Program-made: the position numbers and the translations under genes | Shown here: in pieces, positions 35,247-44,119 of the stretch | How the letters are laid out: each line of letters opens with the position of its first letter | Position numbering within the stretch: the stretch's first letter is position 1 | Origin: Hyphomicrobiales bacterium | Lineage (GTDB): Bacteria > Pseudomonadota > Alphaproteobacteria > Rhizobiales > Rhizobiaceae | Reading direction: 5' to 3' | DNA length: 64,000 bases | Assembly: GCA_900472605.1 (NCBI GenBank) | Contig: UCJD01000013.1 | Span: 37,701 to 101,700, forward strand | The notes under the pieces: model-generated | The model's input: the letters and a program-made list of their open reading frames with translations, nothing else | Databases searched by the model: none | What the model was told of the DNA's origin: nothing

Positions 35247-36350
35247 CTAGTTGTTGCGGCGCGCCTGTTCGCTGAAATAGACGAGCCGCAACAATTCCGA
35301 CTGCGAATTGACCCCTGTCTTCGCAAACACCGACTTCAGCTGGCTGCGGATCGTCTCGCGCGACCGGTTGCTCTCAATGGCAATATCGGTAATGGACGAT
35401 CCGTGCAGCAGCCCCTGCATGATCTTGATCTCCGCCCTGGTCAGCCCGAACTTGCCTCCAAGCCCCGGGACATCCATCGCCACAGGCTTGGCGGATGGCT
35501 CGATGATGATCGCGATGCTCGGCGCATCGAAGAATTGAATGCGGGCACTCTTTTGCAGACGGACGAGGGTAAGCTTGACGCCGTTCACATCAAGCACCTG
35601 CTGCCGCTCGCCGTCACGCCATTGCGACAGCAATCGACCGAGGCACGCATTTGCGTCGGCATCGGCAAGCCAGACCTTTCCCTGCAGGTCCAGCCGAACG
35701 GACCGCCCCTCGGTCAATACCTGCTCACCGACCGCGCTGGCCGACAGCAGCTTGCCACCGTCTCCAACCAATAGCACGCCGACGCCGATCGCGTCGAACA
35801 GCCGGCCACCGAGCTCATCCGCGCTCTTTTCGCCCTTGCCGGCCTCGAAATAGCGCACCGCCCGGTGTAGATGCGGCGCAAGCCGAGTGAACGTATCGGC
35901 GTAAACCTTGTTGTCTTCAGGCCCGCCGTTTGCAATCGAACTCGAGATGTTGAACATCCGGCCGTCTCGCTTGACCAGCGCCATGCCGATGGCGGTCTCG
36001 CCGCATTGCTTCCAGAAGTCGTTGTAGAACTCTGTCTTCACGAACTGCTCACGCGGCAGCAGTTCCTCGGACAGGAAGCCGCGCCACATCGGCATCACGC
36101 TCATGGACGGCGACCAGGGGTTCACGGCCGCGAAGTGATCGGCGTAGCTCTCGACCCATTCCTCGCTGAAACCCTTGTCGATATGCGAAGCGCCCTCCGC
36201 CCGCGTCGGGTCGTGGTAGAACAGCGTGGTCTTGCCGCCGGGAACGATCTCGTTCCACCGGCCAAGAAACATGTCCCAGGTGGCCTCGCCGAAAATTACA
36301 CCGTAGATGGTGTCGACCAGACTGTCATAAGTGTCTTCCGCAACGATCAT
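35247..36350 (-). CDS. LuxR-type transcriptional regulator
   Basis: The 367-residue product has a C-terminal LuxR/FixJ helix-turn-helix at about 300-360 (F-G-L-T-R-A-E-I-K-I-M-Q-G-L then S-I-T-D-I-A-I-E-S-N-R-S-R-E-T-I-R-S-Q-L). The N-terminal region (about 1-270) has no autoinducer-binding or receiver motif I recognise; it may be PAS-like. The start M-I-V-A-E-D at 36350 has GGGGGAAC upstream. It converges on the L,D-transpeptidase gene. Effector and targets are unknown. Confidence 0.85.
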   Translation of the reverse strand: MIVAEDTYDSLVDTIYGVIFGEATWDMFLGRWNEIVPGGKTTLFYHDPTRAEGASHIDKGFSEEWVESYADHFAAVNPWSPSMSVMPMWRGFLSEELLPREQFVKTEFYNDFWKQCGETAIGMALVKRDGRMFNISSSIANGGPEDNKVYADTFTRLAPHLHRAVRYFEAGKGEKSADELGGRLFDAIGVGVLLVGDGGKLLSASAVGEQVLTEGRSVRLDLQGKVWLADADANACLGRLLSQWRDGERQQVLDVNGVKLTLVRLQKSARIQFFDAPSIAIIIEPSAKPVAMDVPGLGGKFGLTRAEIKIMQGLLHGSSITDIAIESNRSRETIRSQLKSVFAKTGVNSQSELLRLVYFSEQARRNN

Positions 36351-36515
36351 TGTTCCCCCGGCAAGCGCCCGCACCGCAGGCGAGGATACCAGTGTAAAGC
36401 TTCCGGAAACAACGAAAATTACCCTTTTCGGGTGATACCCACCCGAGTGGAAAACGGGCAGTGATGCAGACGTACATGGTCGCGTCGAAACGGGGAGACC
36501 GTCCGTGCATCAATG

Positions 36516-36547
36516 AAAATGCGCCCCAGCGGACCGGGGCGCATTTT
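36516..36547 (-). terminator. Rho-independent terminator after the ParA-like gene
   Basis: AAAATGCGCCCC, 8-nt loop, GGGGCGCATTTT: a 12-bp perfect inverted repeat with a T-tail on both strands, 18 bp beyond the ParA-like stop codon. Confidence 0.88.
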
Positions 36548-36564
36548 CAGTCACAAACAAATGG

Positions 36565-37278
36565 TCAGGCGGCCGATCGGATCAGCGGACCGGTCATGCG
36601 GGCCGCGGCCGGCAATCTCACCGGCAGCTTGCGCATGATCTCCTCGGCGAAACAGAGCGCGTTTTCGCGTGCCTTGTCCAGGTTGCTGGCGCGGGCCGGA
36701 TCGAGCGTATGCAGCGTGCCGCCGCAATCGAAGATATCGCGGAAGGCCGAACGCTCGATGATCGCGGTGTCCAGCACCGGCACCTGCCGTTGATTGAGCA
36801 GCGTCTTCACGATCGCAAGCGCCCGTGTCGTCACCATCGAGTTGACGCGCGTCAGCACGACGGAGTGGCCGATCCGGATACCCGCCTTCTCGTCGAGATA
36901 CTGCAGCAGTTCCAGAACCTGCGCGCCACCCCGCGCGTCCATCGCACAGCCCTGGATCGGGATCAGAACGTGATCGGAGAGACCGATCGCCGTTGCCAGC
37001 ATCGGATTGCGGGCGCCCGGCAGATCGATGATGAAATAGTCGGTGTTGTGCTTGTTCTCGGAGATATGCAGCGGCAGCGATGCCGAAGTCACGAAGTCGA
37101 TCACCGAGATATTTGCCACATGTCCCGAAATCTCGTGCCAGCGGGAAATCCAGTGCTGAGGATCGGCATCGAGAATGGTGACCCGGTAGCCCTTGCGGGC
37201 AAGCTCGGTGGCCAGCAACAGAACAGCGGTGGTCTTCCCGGCTCCGCCCTTGGTGTTTGCAAATGTGATGACTGCCAT
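36565..37278 (-). CDS. Orphan ParA/MinD-family ATPase
   Basis: The 237-residue product has the deviant Walker A K10-G-G-A-G-K-T-T17, Walker A' D-A-D-P-Q at about 37-41 and Walker B F-I-I-D-L-P at 83-88, placing it in the short ParA/Soj group without an N-terminal DNA-binding domain. No ParB-like gene lies next to it. GAGGAACGAAC precedes the ATG, and a terminator follows, so it is monocistronic. Relatives of this kind position cargo such as plasmids, chemoreceptors or polar proteins; its cargo is unknown. Confidence 0.85.
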   Translation of the reverse strand: MAVITFANTKGGAGKTTAVLLLATELARKGYRVTILDADPQHWISRWHEISGHVANISVIDFVTSASLPLHISENKHNTDYFIIDLPGARNPMLATAIGLSDHVLIPIQGCAMDARGGAQVLELLQYLDEKAGIRIGHSVVLTRVNSMVTTRALAIVKTLLNQRQVPVLDTAIIERSAFRDIFDCGGTLHTLDPARASNLDKARENALCFAEEIMRKLPVRLPAAARMTGPLIRSAA

Positions 37279-37462
37279 GTTCGTTCCTCGGGGGAAATGT
37301 CGCGAGCCGGGATCGCTCTGTTGCGCACATCGGGATGCATCGTGCGGTTACTGCATCCTTTCCAAACATGGTTAACAATCCCTAAACAAGCCATCCGAAA
37401 TCCCGGTCGGAATTTCTTGCAGCAGTGGCGACCACTTCACCTGAACGCCCTGCCCCGCCACG

Positions 37463-37496
37463 AAAAAGGCCCGGAAAGCGGCGTGCTTTCCGGGCC
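37463..37496 (-). terminator. Rho-independent terminator after the ADH gene
   Basis: On the minus strand GGCCCGGAAAGC, loop ACGCC, GCTTTCCGGGCC, then TTTTT. It ends the ALDH-ADH unit. Confidence 0.92.
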
Positions 37497-37519
37497 AAAT
37501 CTCAGGTCCGCATTTTGTA

Positions 37520-38671
37520 TCAGAAGCAGTCCTTGAAGAGTGCCTTGGTGTTCTCGAGCGTCATCGTGACAGGGTTTCCGCCGGCGCTCGGATCCTCGAT
37601 CGCCATGGCCGAGAGTTCATCGATTCGATCCGGCTTGATTCCCATGGCCGAAAGGCTCTCGGGCACACCGAGTTCTGAGCGCAGCTTCAGCACGTAATCA
37701 TAGAACCCGTCGAAGCCGCCTGAAATGCCGAGATAGGCTGCCGCGCGCGCGATCTTGTCTTCGATGACAGCGCGGTTGAAGCGCAGTACCGCAGGCATCA
37801 CGACGGCGTTCGTCATGCCGTGGTGGGTGTTGTAGACCGCACCGATCGGATGCGACAGCGCATGGATCGCGCCGAGCCCTTTCTGGAACGCGACCGCGCC
37901 CATGGCCGCGGCCGACATCATGTTGGCGCGGGCTTCGAGATCCGTGCCCTCCTTGTAGGCGCGCGGCAGGAACTCCTTGACGAGCCGCATGCCCTCCAGC
38001 GCGATGCCCGCAGACATCGGGTGATAGAAGGGCGAGGAATAGGCTTCCAGGCAATGCGCGAAGGCATCCATGCCGGTGCCGGCGGTGATCACCTTCGGCA
38101 TACCGACCGTCAGCTCCGGATCGGCGATGACGACGCCGGGGAGGAACTTCGGATGGAAGATGATCTTCTTCACATGCGTCTGCGAATTGGTGATGACCGA
38201 GGCGCGGCCGACCTCGGAACCAGTTCCCGCCGTCGTCGGCACCGCGACGATCGGCGCGATCCCCTCGACGCTGGCGCGCGTCCACCAGTCGCCGATATCC
38301 TCGAAGTCCCAGACCGGTCGCGTCTGCCCGACCATGAAGGCGACGCACTTGCCGAGATCGAGGCCCGAGCCGCCGCCGAAGGCGACGACGCCGTCATGCC
38401 CGCCATCCTTGAAGGCCTTTACGCCGGCCTCGAGGTTCTTCTCGTTCGGATTGGGATCGACATCGGCGAAGATCGCCCGGCCAAGACCGGCCTCCTCAAG
38501 AATGTCGAGCGCCGTCGTGGTGATTGCCATTGTCGCCAGCCCGCGATCCGTGATCAACAGTGGCTTCTTCATGCCGAGGCTCTTGGCAGCGTCCGCCAGC
38601 TCCTTGATGCGGCCACGGCCGAGCTTGAAGGATGTCGGGTAGCTCCAGTTGGCTGTGATATGCGCGCTCAT
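37520..38671 (-). CDS. Iron-containing (group III) alcohol dehydrogenase
   Basis: The 383-residue product is an NAD(P)-dependent Fe-ADH with the nucleotide-binding G99-G-G-S-G-L-D105, P-T-T-A-G-T-G-S-E-V and the metal-binding segments G-M-D-A-F-A-H-C-L-E-A and H-A-L-S-H-P-I-G-A...H-H-G-M. It overlaps the aldehyde dehydrogenase gene by 4 bases (ATGA), so it is co-translated. With the ALDH it would carry an alcohol group through aldehyde to acid. The start M-S-A-H-I-T is set by the overlap; the frame runs further upstream without support. Confidence 0.9.
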   Translation of the reverse strand: MSAHITANWSYPTSFKLGRGRIKELADAAKSLGMKKPLLITDRGLATMAITTTALDILEEAGLGRAIFADVDPNPNEKNLEAGVKAFKDGGHDGVVAFGGGSGLDLGKCVAFMVGQTRPVWDFEDIGDWWTRASVEGIAPIVAVPTTAGTGSEVGRASVITNSQTHVKKIIFHPKFLPGVVIADPELTVGMPKVITAGTGMDAFAHCLEAYSSPFYHPMSAGIALEGMRLVKEFLPRAYKEGTDLEARANMMSAAAMGAVAFQKGLGAIHALSHPIGAVYNTHHGMTNAVVMPAVLRFNRAVIEDKIARAAAYLGISGGFDGFYDYVLKLRSELGVPESLSAMGIKPDRIDELSAMAIEDPSAGGNPVTMTLENTKALFKDCF

Positions 38672-40053
38672 GCTGTCACTTTCTTCAGATGGTAGGATTT
38701 CGGACGCGTCAGGTTCTGGAAACCGATGATCGACAGCGACCCGCCGCGGCCGGTTTCCTTGACGCCGGTCCAGCACAGCGCCGGATCGAGATAATCGGCG
38801 CGGTTCATGAACACGGTGCCGGTTTCGATCTCGCGGCCAAGCCGCCCGGCCCGCTCGGCATCTTTTGTCCAGAGCGAGGCAGTCAGCCCGTACTGGCTGT
38901 CGTTCATCAGCGCGAGGGCTTCGTCGTCGCTCTTCACCTTCATGATGCCGACGGCGGGACCGAAGGTCTCCTCGCGCATGAAATTCATCGAGTGATCGAC
39001 ATCGACGAGGATCTGCGGTGCCAGATAGGCGCCGCCATCATCGGCGGGAAATAGCTTCGGATCGACCAGCGCCTTCGCACCCTTGGAAACGGCATCGGCG
39101 ATCTGTTCGCGCACCACCTTGGCGAAACGCTTGTTGGCCATAGGCCCGAGCGACGTCTCGGGATCGAGCGGATTGCCGAGCTTGTAGTTCGACACCCAGG
39201 CAACCGACTTCTCGACGAAGCTGTCATAGAGCGATTCATGCACATAGATGCGCTCGATGCCGCAGCAGCACTGACCGGAATTGTAGGTCGCGCCGTCCAT
39301 CAGCGTATCGACCGCCGCATCGAGGTCGGCGTCTTCCATCACATAACCCGGATCCTTGCCGCCAAGCTCCAGCCCGAGGCCAGTAAACGTACCCGCCGCC
39401 GCCCGCTCCATCGAGCGCCCGCCTTCGACCGAGCCGGTGAAGTTGACGAAATTGAAGCTGCCTGCAGCGATCAGCGCCGACGTCGTCTCATGGTCGAGCA
39501 CTATGTTCTGGAACACGTCCTCGGGCACGCCCGCCTCGACAAACGCCTGCACCAGCCGCTCGCCCACCAGCAGCGTCTGCGACGCATGCTTGAGCACGAC
39601 GGTATTGCCCGCCATCAGCGCCGGAGCGATCGTGTTGATCGCCGTCATGTAGGGATAGTTCCACGGCGCCACGACGAACACAACGCCATGCGCCTCGCGC
39701 TCGATGCGCCGCTCGAAGCTGGCGCTGGCTTCGACCACCAGCGGCGCCAGCGCCTCGGCGGCGATCGATGCGACATAGTTGGACCGCTCGTTGAACCCCT
39801 TGTACTCGCCGCCGTAACGGATCGGCCGGCCCATCTGCCAGGCTAGCTCCGGCACCACGACATCGGACATCTCGTTCAGCCGCGCCACGCCCTTCAGCAC
39901 CAGCTGAACGCGATCCTCGAGCGGACGCTTCGCCCACACCTTCTGCGCTTTGCGCGCCCGCGCGACGACCTCTTTCGCCGCCTCGAGCGGCAGCGCCGGC
40001 CGCTCGGCGTAAACCGATCCGTCCACGGGTGATATGCATTGGATGACAGTCAT
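38668..40053 (-). CDS. NAD(P)-dependent aldehyde dehydrogenase
   Basis: The 461-residue product has the ALDH active-site glutamate E229 (L-E-L-G-G-K-D) and the nucleophile Cys in G-Q-C262-C263-C264-G, where C263 aligns with the catalytic position and the flanking cysteines are unusual. A-P-W-N-Y-P (129-134) and E-E-T-F-G-P are also present. GGAG lies 8 nt before the ATG at 40053. It is followed by the Fe-ADH with a 4-base overlap. Both probably belong with the glutamine synthetase-like gene 1 kb upstream. Confidence 0.9.
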   Translation of the reverse strand: MTVIQCISPVDGSVYAERPALPLEAAKEVVARARKAQKVWAKRPLEDRVQLVLKGVARLNEMSDVVVPELAWQMGRPIRYGGEYKGFNERSNYVASIAAEALAPLVVEASASFERRIEREAHGVVFVVAPWNYPYMTAINTIAPALMAGNTVVLKHASQTLLVGERLVQAFVEAGVPEDVFQNIVLDHETTSALIAAGSFNFVNFTGSVEGGRSMERAAAGTFTGLGLELGGKDPGYVMEDADLDAAVDTLMDGATYNSGQCCCGIERIYVHESLYDSFVEKSVAWVSNYKLGNPLDPETSLGPMANKRFAKVVREQIADAVSKGAKALVDPKLFPADDGGAYLAPQILVDVDHSMNFMREETFGPAVGIMKVKSDDEALALMNDSQYGLTASLWTKDAERAGRLGREIETGTVFMNRADYLDPALCWTGVKETGRGGSLSIIGFQNLTRPKSYHLKKVTA

Positions 40054-40081
40054 TTCGAAACTCCAGTCATGAAAAGGCAAT

Positions 40082-40498
40082 TCAACAGGCAAGCGTGCGG
40101 ACATAGCCCGCAACACCGTAATTCAGAATCGCACGGTCACGTGTGATAATGGTCAGGTCGTTCTGCCGTGCGGTCGCGATCAGGATGCGGTCAATCGGGT
40201 CTTTGTGCAGAGGCTGCGGCAATGAGCAGGACGACATGAAGATCCTGGCGGTTACCGGCTGCTCTTCGATCTGGGCCTCAAGCCTGAAGTCGCTATACCA
40301 TTGCTCCGCAGTCTTGGTCTCTCGAATGCGCCCGCGTGCCAGCAGCATCGCCATCTCCCAGGCCGTTATCGCCGAGACGAACACCGGTTGCCCGGCTGCC
40401 TTTGCATCCGCGAGCGCGGCGACGGCTTTCTCTGCCAATGGCTCCCTGTTGGTCATCCAGATCGCCGTGCAGGTATCCAGCAGATAGCCACTATTCAT
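40082..40498 (-). CDS. PIN-domain toxin (VapC-like)
   Basis: The 138-residue product is a PIN-domain ribonuclease of the VapC type. The four acidic metal ligands are visible: D8 (Y-L-L-D-T-C), E48 (T-A-W-E-M), D103 (D-P-I-D-R-I-L-I-A-T-A) and D121 (I-T-R-D). VapC toxins cleave tRNA or rRNA when freed from their antitoxin. The start overlaps the upstream HTH gene by 8 bases, so both are translated together. It ends 28 bp before the ALDH start. Confidence 0.88.
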   Translation of the reverse strand: MNSGYLLDTCTAIWMTNREPLAEKAVAALADAKAAGQPVFVSAITAWEMAMLLARGRIRETKTAEQWYSDFRLEAQIEEQPVTARIFMSSCSLPQPLHKDPIDRILIATARQNDLTIITRDRAILNYGVAGYVRTLAC

Positions 40499-40973
40499 TG
40501 TAGAGCTTCTCGCCCCATTCCTCGTCCCAATCCATCGGCGCCGTCAGATCCACCCCCGGCATGATCGTCAGCGTCCCCTTCATCGCGCCCCATGCCGGGT
40601 GCACTTCCAGCAGCGTCCCGTCGTCCAGCTCCATCCAGCGCTTGCCATCCTTGTAGATGACATCGGCTTCCGTAAACATCTTGACCGGCGGCCGCTCGGG
40701 CTCGGATTGGCCGGCGCCGGCATCCTCATAGCCCGCCTGCTTCTTCTCCGAGAAGCCGAACACACCGCCGCGGCGATGCGCCGCCACCTCCTCCAGGTTG
40801 ATGCCGAGATACTCCGAAACCTGATCCTGCTCGTCCGCGCTCATCTTCCGCTCGCCGCTCAACATGCGCGACACCGCACTCGGATCAAGCCTCATGAACC
40901 GGGCCATATCGCGAAGCGAGGAGCCGCGCTCGGCAAGCTTTTCGTAGAACCATGCGCTGTCGATCACGCTCAT
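40491..40973 (-). CDS. HTH (XRE-like) protein, probable antitoxin of the PIN toxin
   Basis: The 160-residue product has a lambda-repressor/XRE-like helix-turn-helix at about 15-60 (S-L-R-D-M-A-R-F-M-R-L-D-P-S-A-V-S-R-M-L-S) and an acidic C-terminal part (about 95-160, with W-D-E-E-W-G near the end) that could wrap the toxin. Most VapB antitoxins are about half this length with AbrB or RHH folds, so this partner is atypical. The 8-base overlap with the PIN gene and the inverted repeat upstream support a self-regulated toxin-antitoxin operon. Confidence 0.75.
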   Translation of the reverse strand: MSVIDSAWFYEKLAERGSSLRDMARFMRLDPSAVSRMLSGERKMSADEQDQVSEYLGINLEEVAAHRRGGVFGFSEKKQAGYEDAGAGQSEPERPPVKMFTEADVIYKDGKRWMELDDGTLLEVHPAWGAMKGTLTIMPGVDLTAPMDWDEEWGEKLYNE

Positions 40974-41021
40974 GTCGATCTCCTCGGAAAACGCCCGCGC
41001 ACATTAACACAATGCGACCAA

Positions 41022-41046
41022 CGCAACAATCAGAGCGAGTGTTGCG
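41022..41046 (-). promoter_or_regulatory. Inverted repeat upstream of the HTH/PIN operon
   Basis: CGCAACA (41022-41028) and TGTTGCG (41040-41046) form a perfect 7-bp inverted repeat with an 11-nt spacer, about 50 bp before the HTH start. The related AACACAATGCG lies beside it. An autoregulatory operator is likely, but inferred from position. Confidence 0.5.
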
Positions 41047-41052
41047 ATTATC

Positions 41053-42420
41053 TCATGCTCGCTCGAAGCCGCGTGTCACCTCCCAGTCGGTGATGCGACG
41101 GTCGTATTCCTCCTGCTCCCATTCCGCCGCGCGCGTATAGTGATCGATCACGTCGTCGCCGAACGCGCTGCGCAGCATCTTTGACTTGGTCATCGTCGCC
41201 GTGGCGGCCCTCAGCGTCCGAGGGATTTCGCGAACCTTGCGGGCGCCATAGGCATCGCCGACGAAGGGCTCCTCGAGCTTCATCTTGTTCTCGATCCCAT
41301 CGATCCCTGCCGCCAGCAAGGCCGCAAAAGCGAGATACGGATTGAGATCGGAGCCGCCCACGCGGCATTCGATGCGGATCGCCTTGGTGCCGTCGCCGCA
41401 CAGGCGATAGCCCGCCGTGCGGTTGTCCTTGCTCCATATCGCCTTGGTCGGCGCGAATGTGCCGGCCATGAAGCGCTTGTAGGAATTGATGTAGGGCGCC
41501 AGGAAGTAGGTTATCTCGCTGGCATGCGACAGCAGCCCGGCGACGTAGCTCTCCATCAGCTCCGACATGCCGTAGCGGCCCTTGTCGTCGGCAAACAACG
41601 GCGTCTTGCCGTCGGCACTCCACAACGACTGATGGATATGCGAGGAGCTGCCGGCAGCGTTGTAGTGCCACTTCGCGAGGAAGGTGATCGCCTTTCCCTT
41701 GGCCCAGGCGATTTCCTTGCAGCCGTTCTTGATGATCGAGTGCCGGTCAGCCATCGTCAAAGCATCGGCGTAGCGGACATTGATCTCCTCTTGCCCGGCA
41801 GACGCCTCGCCCTTGGAGTTCTCGACCGGGATCCCTGCGCCCTGTAGCCCCGTCCTGATCGCCCGCATCACCTCTTCTTCCTTGGTGGTCTGGAAGATGT
41901 GGTAATCCTCATTATAGGCGCTGGCGAGCTTGAGGTTGCGATAGCCGGAGGCCTGCGCTGATTCGTAGGTCTGGTCGAACAAGAAGAATTCGAGCTCCGA
42001 AGCCATGAAGGCCTTCATGCCCATGTCCTCCAGCCGCTTCACCTGCTTCTTCAGGATAGCGCGCGGCGAATGCGGCACTTCTTCATGCGTATGGTGGTCG
42101 AGCAGGTCGCAGAGAACAAGCGCCGTGCCTTCCAGCCAGGGAATGCGCCTGAGCGTCGAGAGATCCGGCTTCATCGTATAGTCGCCGTAGCCCTTTTCCC
42201 AACTCGTCGCCTTGTAGCCGGAGACAGTCTCCATCTCCATGTCCGTGGCGACCAGATAGTTGCAGCTGTGCGTTTCCTTCCAGGCGCTTTCGAGGAAGAA
42301 CTCGGCCTGGAAACGCTTGCCCATCAGGCGGCCCTGCATGTCGACTTGGCAGGCCAACACCGTGTCGATGCGCCCGTCGGCAACGTCCTGCTTCAAATCG
42401 TCGAGAGTATAGATGCTCAT
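41053..42420 (-). CDS. Glutamine synthetase family protein, gamma-glutamylamine synthetase-like
   Basis: The 455-residue product belongs to the glutamine synthetase superfamily, in the branch of PuuA-type gamma-glutamylpolyamine synthetases rather than GlnA. It has S-E-L-E-F-F-L-F-D, a G-Q-E-E-I-N block (D/E metal site), the ATP-site H-I-H-Q-S-L and R-I-E-C-R-V-G-G-S-D-L-N-P-Y. It lacks the tyrosine adenylylation loop expected in GlnA. GGGGAGGTCCAT precedes the ATG. An APC permease gene lies upstream on the same strand (151 bp) and ALDH/ADH genes downstream, so a gamma-glutamylated amine pathway is likely. Confidence 0.85.
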   Translation of the reverse strand: MSIYTLDDLKQDVADGRIDTVLACQVDMQGRLMGKRFQAEFFLESAWKETHSCNYLVATDMEMETVSGYKATSWEKGYGDYTMKPDLSTLRRIPWLEGTALVLCDLLDHHTHEEVPHSPRAILKKQVKRLEDMGMKAFMASELEFFLFDQTYESAQASGYRNLKLASAYNEDYHIFQTTKEEEVMRAIRTGLQGAGIPVENSKGEASAGQEEINVRYADALTMADRHSIIKNGCKEIAWAKGKAITFLAKWHYNAAGSSSHIHQSLWSADGKTPLFADDKGRYGMSELMESYVAGLLSHASEITYFLAPYINSYKRFMAGTFAPTKAIWSKDNRTAGYRLCGDGTKAIRIECRVGGSDLNPYLAFAALLAAGIDGIENKMKLEEPFVGDAYGARKVREIPRTLRAATATMTKSKMLRSAFGDDVIDHYTRAAEWEQEEYDRRITDWEVTRGFERA

Positions 42421-42530
42421 ATGGACCTCCCCATAAATTCAAGAATGAAATCCAGCCAACGAAACCGCATGCCTCCGTGCGACGACGGACGCGCCGATTG
42501 CGCCTGATGCATTTTCGTTGAGCCGGAAGA

Positions 42531-42552
42531 CGGGGCCGCGGATGCGGCCCCG
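42531..42552 (-). terminator. GC-rich hairpin between APC permease and GS-like gene
   Basis: CGGGGCCGC, loop GGAT, GCGGCCCCG: a 9-bp perfect stem just after the permease stop. There is no T-run, so it may be a weak terminator or mRNA 3' stabiliser inside a longer transcript. Confidence 0.45.
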
Positions 42553-42571
42553 CTGGTCATGGATGGCGGTA

Positions 42572-44119
42572 TCAGTGCTCGCCGACAGCCTTTTCGGCAG
42601 CCGCGATCTCGGCCTGACGGCGTGCGACTTCTTCGCCGATCGGCGGGCCCTTGAAGCGGCGGCTTTCGAAGCCGAACCACACGATCGCCGTCAGCACCAG
42701 GAAGCCGACGGTGACGTAGAGCGCCGGGCCGTTCGGCGGCTGGACGCCGAGCACGAAGATCAGGATCATCGCCAAGATCGTCAGCACCGAGAACAGCTTG
42801 TACATACCCTCGCCGATGTTCCACGGGCCCATCTTGTCCCACTTCGACGTACCCCAGGCGAAGAGGCCGAGCGTGATCGGGATCGCGAAGGAGAAGAACA
42901 GGAAGATGACCGTGCACGACACGACGATCGTATAGACAGGCGTGTCGCCGATCGAGACGAGAGACGAACCCCAGACGAACAGAACCGAGAGGATCGATCC
43001 CGTCCAGATCGCCGAAACCGGCGTGCGGTACTTCGGGCTGACCTTGGCGAGCGCCTTGGAGGCCGGCAGGCCACCGTCACGCGAGAAGGCGAAGATCATG
43101 CGCGACACCGACGTCACGGTCGCCAGACCGCATAGCCACTGGCAAACGAGGATCGCCAGATAGAGGATATCCTTGATGGCGGCAGGCATCTGCGTGTCCA
43201 TCGCCCAGAAGAACACGTTCCAGCCCTGCTTGGCCGCGTCGTCCATGTTCGGCAGCATCAGCACGAACGAGCAAAGCATGATGTAGCCGAACAGCGCCGA
43301 CCACAGAACCGACGAGACCATGCCGCGCGGAACGGAATGGGCGGCCTTGACCGTTTCTTCCGAAGTATGCGCAGAGGCGTCGTAGCCGGTGATCGTATAG
43401 ATCGGCAGCAGAAGGCCGAGCAAAAACACCCAGGTACCCGAGGTTGCCGGCCAGACATTGCCACCGGCTTCGCCGGAATAGTTGGCGAAAGTGAAGAGAC
43501 GGCCGAACTCGTAGGACGGCGCGAAAGCCAGGCATGCCGCCGACAACGCGATGGCCGACGCGAAGATCAGATAGCCCGAGAAGTCCGTCAGCTTCGCCGT
43601 CAACCCGATGCCCATGTGGTTCACAAGCGCCTGCGCGCCGGTGATGATGACAAGGAACAGGATGCGCACGGTGGTGGTATCAGCCAGTCCAAAATAGCTG
43701 GTGCCGAACGCGCCCATGAAGAAATAGTAGGTTCCGACGTTGATGGCACCGAGAACCGTGACGAGGCCAAGCAGGTTGAACCATGCCGTCAGCCAGCCGG
43801 TGAAGCGGTTGCCGAGGATCGAGCCCCAGTGATAGAGCCCGCCAGCCGTTGGATAGGCCGAGCTGATCTGCGCCATGGCGACGGCAAAGACGAGCGAAAC
43901 GAAGCAGCCGATCGGCCAGCCGATGCCGATCGCAGCGCCACCGGCACCGGCCGTTGCCTGCGCCAGCGAATTGATACCACCGGAAAGAATGCAAATAATC
44001 GAGAATGAAACGGCAAAATTCGAAAACGAGCTCATGCGCCGTTCGAGTTCCTGGGCATAGCCCATGGAATGCAGGATGCTGACATCCTGCTTCTTGTCGA
44101 GTTCCGAATAATCGGACAT
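42572..44119 (-). CDS. APC-family amino acid/amine permease
   Basis: The 515-residue product has about twelve hydrophobic helices and opens with the APC signature region S-F-S-I-I-C-I-L-S-G-G-I-N-S. Later it has a long I-T-G-Y-D-A-S-A-H-T-S-E-E-T segment typical of the amino acid/choline/GABA permease group. It is a proton-coupled importer; the GABA/choline/ethanolamine-like branch is favoured, substrate unproven. GGGGGACGTC before 44119 (M-S-D-Y-S-E) is a better start than the Met 7 codons earlier. Confidence 0.88.
   Translation of the reverse strand: MSDYSELDKKQDVSILHSMGYAQELERRMSSFSNFAVSFSIICILSGGINSLAQATAGAGGAAIGIGWPIGCFVSLVFAVAMAQISSAYPTAGGLYHWGSILGNRFTGWLTAWFNLLGLVTVLGAINVGTYYFFMGAFGTSYFGLADTTTVRILFLVIITGAQALVNHMGIGLTAKLTDFSGYLIFASAIALSAACLAFAPSYEFGRLFTFANYSGEAGGNVWPATSGTWVFLLGLLLPIYTITGYDASAHTSEETVKAAHSVPRGMVSSVLWSALFGYIMLCSFVLMLPNMDDAAKQGWNVFFWAMDTQMPAAIKDILYLAILVCQWLCGLATVTSVSRMIFAFSRDGGLPASKALAKVSPKYRTPVSAIWTGSILSVLFVWGSSLVSIGDTPVYTIVVSCTVIFLFFSFAIPITLGLFAWGTSKWDKMGPWNIGEGMYKLFSVLTILAMILIFVLGVQPPNGPALYVTVGFLVLTAIVWFGFESRRFKGPPIGEEVARRQAEIAAAEKAVGEH

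Noticed and set aside
41053..42420. Calling the glutamine synthetase-like gene glnA or glnT
   Set aside because: Length, motifs and neighbours fit the gamma-glutamylamine synthetase branch, and the N-terminus does not match the rhizobial GlnT I recall.
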